Below are positions 5,739 to 5,849 of a DNA stretch of 5,849 nt, in pieces. Origin of the DNA: CAISIP01 sp043759735 (GTDB taxonomy: Bacteria > Pseudomonadota > Gammaproteobacteria > Burkholderiales > Burkholderiaceae_C); contig JAYUQC010000020.1 of the NCBI GenBank assembly GCA_043759735.1, positions 1 through 5,849 on the forward strand, given 5' to 3'. Each line of letters begins with the position of its first letter. Position 1 is the first letter of the stretch. The position numbers were made by a program, and so were the translations under genes. Under the pieces are notes generated by a model. The model did no database searches, was not told where the DNA came from, and worked only from the letters and a program-made list of their open reading frames with translations.

Positions 5739-5849
5739 ATGGACCTCAAACAGCTTGAATACTTTGTGCGGGTTGCCGAACTGGGCGGCTTCACCCGCGC
5801 GTCCGCGGCGCTGGGTGTGGCGCAACCCGCGCTCAGCCGCCAGGTGCGT
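5739..5849 (+). CDS. LysR-family transcriptional regulator, N-terminal part only
   Basis: The frame starts at the ATG at 5739 and runs off the right edge after 37 codons. The visible protein begins MDLKQLEYFVRVAELGGFTR and continues through ASAALGVAQPALSRQVR. This is the standard start of the LysR winged helix-turn-helix domain, with the recognition helix at about residues 28-37 (AQPALSRQV). It is transcribed away from the catabolic operon, the usual arrangement of a LysR activator with its target. It is therefore probably the regulator of ligJKIAB and perhaps the TRAP genes, responding to a pathway intermediate. No clear Shine-Dalgarno sequence precedes it. The ATG at 5719 is out of frame. 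The effector domain is outside the window, so no closer subfamily name is given. Confidence 0.92.
   Translation, partial: MDLKQLEYFVRVAELGGFTRASAALGVAQPALSRQVR

Noticed and set aside
1..5849. CRISPR arrays, insertion sequences, tRNA or rRNA genes
   Set aside because: No regularly spaced repeats, transposase-like frames, terminal inverted repeats or structural RNA signatures were seen.

Overview
The window looks like chromosomal DNA of a GC-rich betaproteobacterium, probably Burkholderiales (Comamonadaceae or Alcaligenaceae-like). The reasons are the high GC content, the protein sequences, and a gene order that, from memory, matches the pmdEFDAB part of the Comamonas protocatechuate 4,5-cleavage (meta) operon. 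The genus is an inference. No mobile elements, CRISPR arrays, tRNA or rRNA genes were seen.

Layout, reading the main operon on the minus strand from right to left. At the right edge (5739-5849, plus strand) is the start of a LysR-family regulator, transcribed divergently from the rest. The 143-bp space between the divergent genes (5596-5738) holds overlapping back-to-back promoter-like elements and a LysR-type dyad. Five tightly packed catabolic genes follow on the minus strand: 4-oxalomesaconate hydratase (ligJ/pmdE, GTG start), 4-carboxy-4-hydroxy-2-oxoadipate aldolase (ligK/pmdF), 2-pyrone-4,6-dicarboxylate lactonase (ligI/pmdD), and the alpha and beta subunits of protocatechuate 4,5-dioxygenase (ligA/pmdA, ligB/pmdB). 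Spacings are +2, +21, -1 and -1 bp. After a 150-bp spacer containing two adjacent inverted repeats comes a TRAP-transporter periplasmic binding protein (dctP type). Then come a clear intrinsic terminator and a TRAP small permease (dctQ type) that runs off the left edge.

How the genes work together: LigAB opens the ring of protocatechuate to 4-carboxy-2-hydroxymuconate semialdehyde (CHMS). A CHMS dehydrogenase (LigC/PmdC), not present here, would make 2-pyrone-4,6-dicarboxylate (PDC). LigI hydrolyses PDC to 4-oxalomesaconate, LigJ hydrates it to 4-carboxy-4-hydroxy-2-oxoadipate, and LigK splits that to pyruvate and oxaloacetate. The TRAP system presumably imports a related aromatic acid or polycarboxylate, and the LysR protein presumably controls the operon.

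The enzymes themselves are textbook members of known families. The points worth a second look are the missing dehydrogenase, the TRAP transporter where Comamonas has pmdC, the terminator between binding protein and permease, the absence of a Shine-Dalgarno sequence before dctQ, and the paired hairpins and regulator dyad in the spacers. I did not find a convincing wholly new system.
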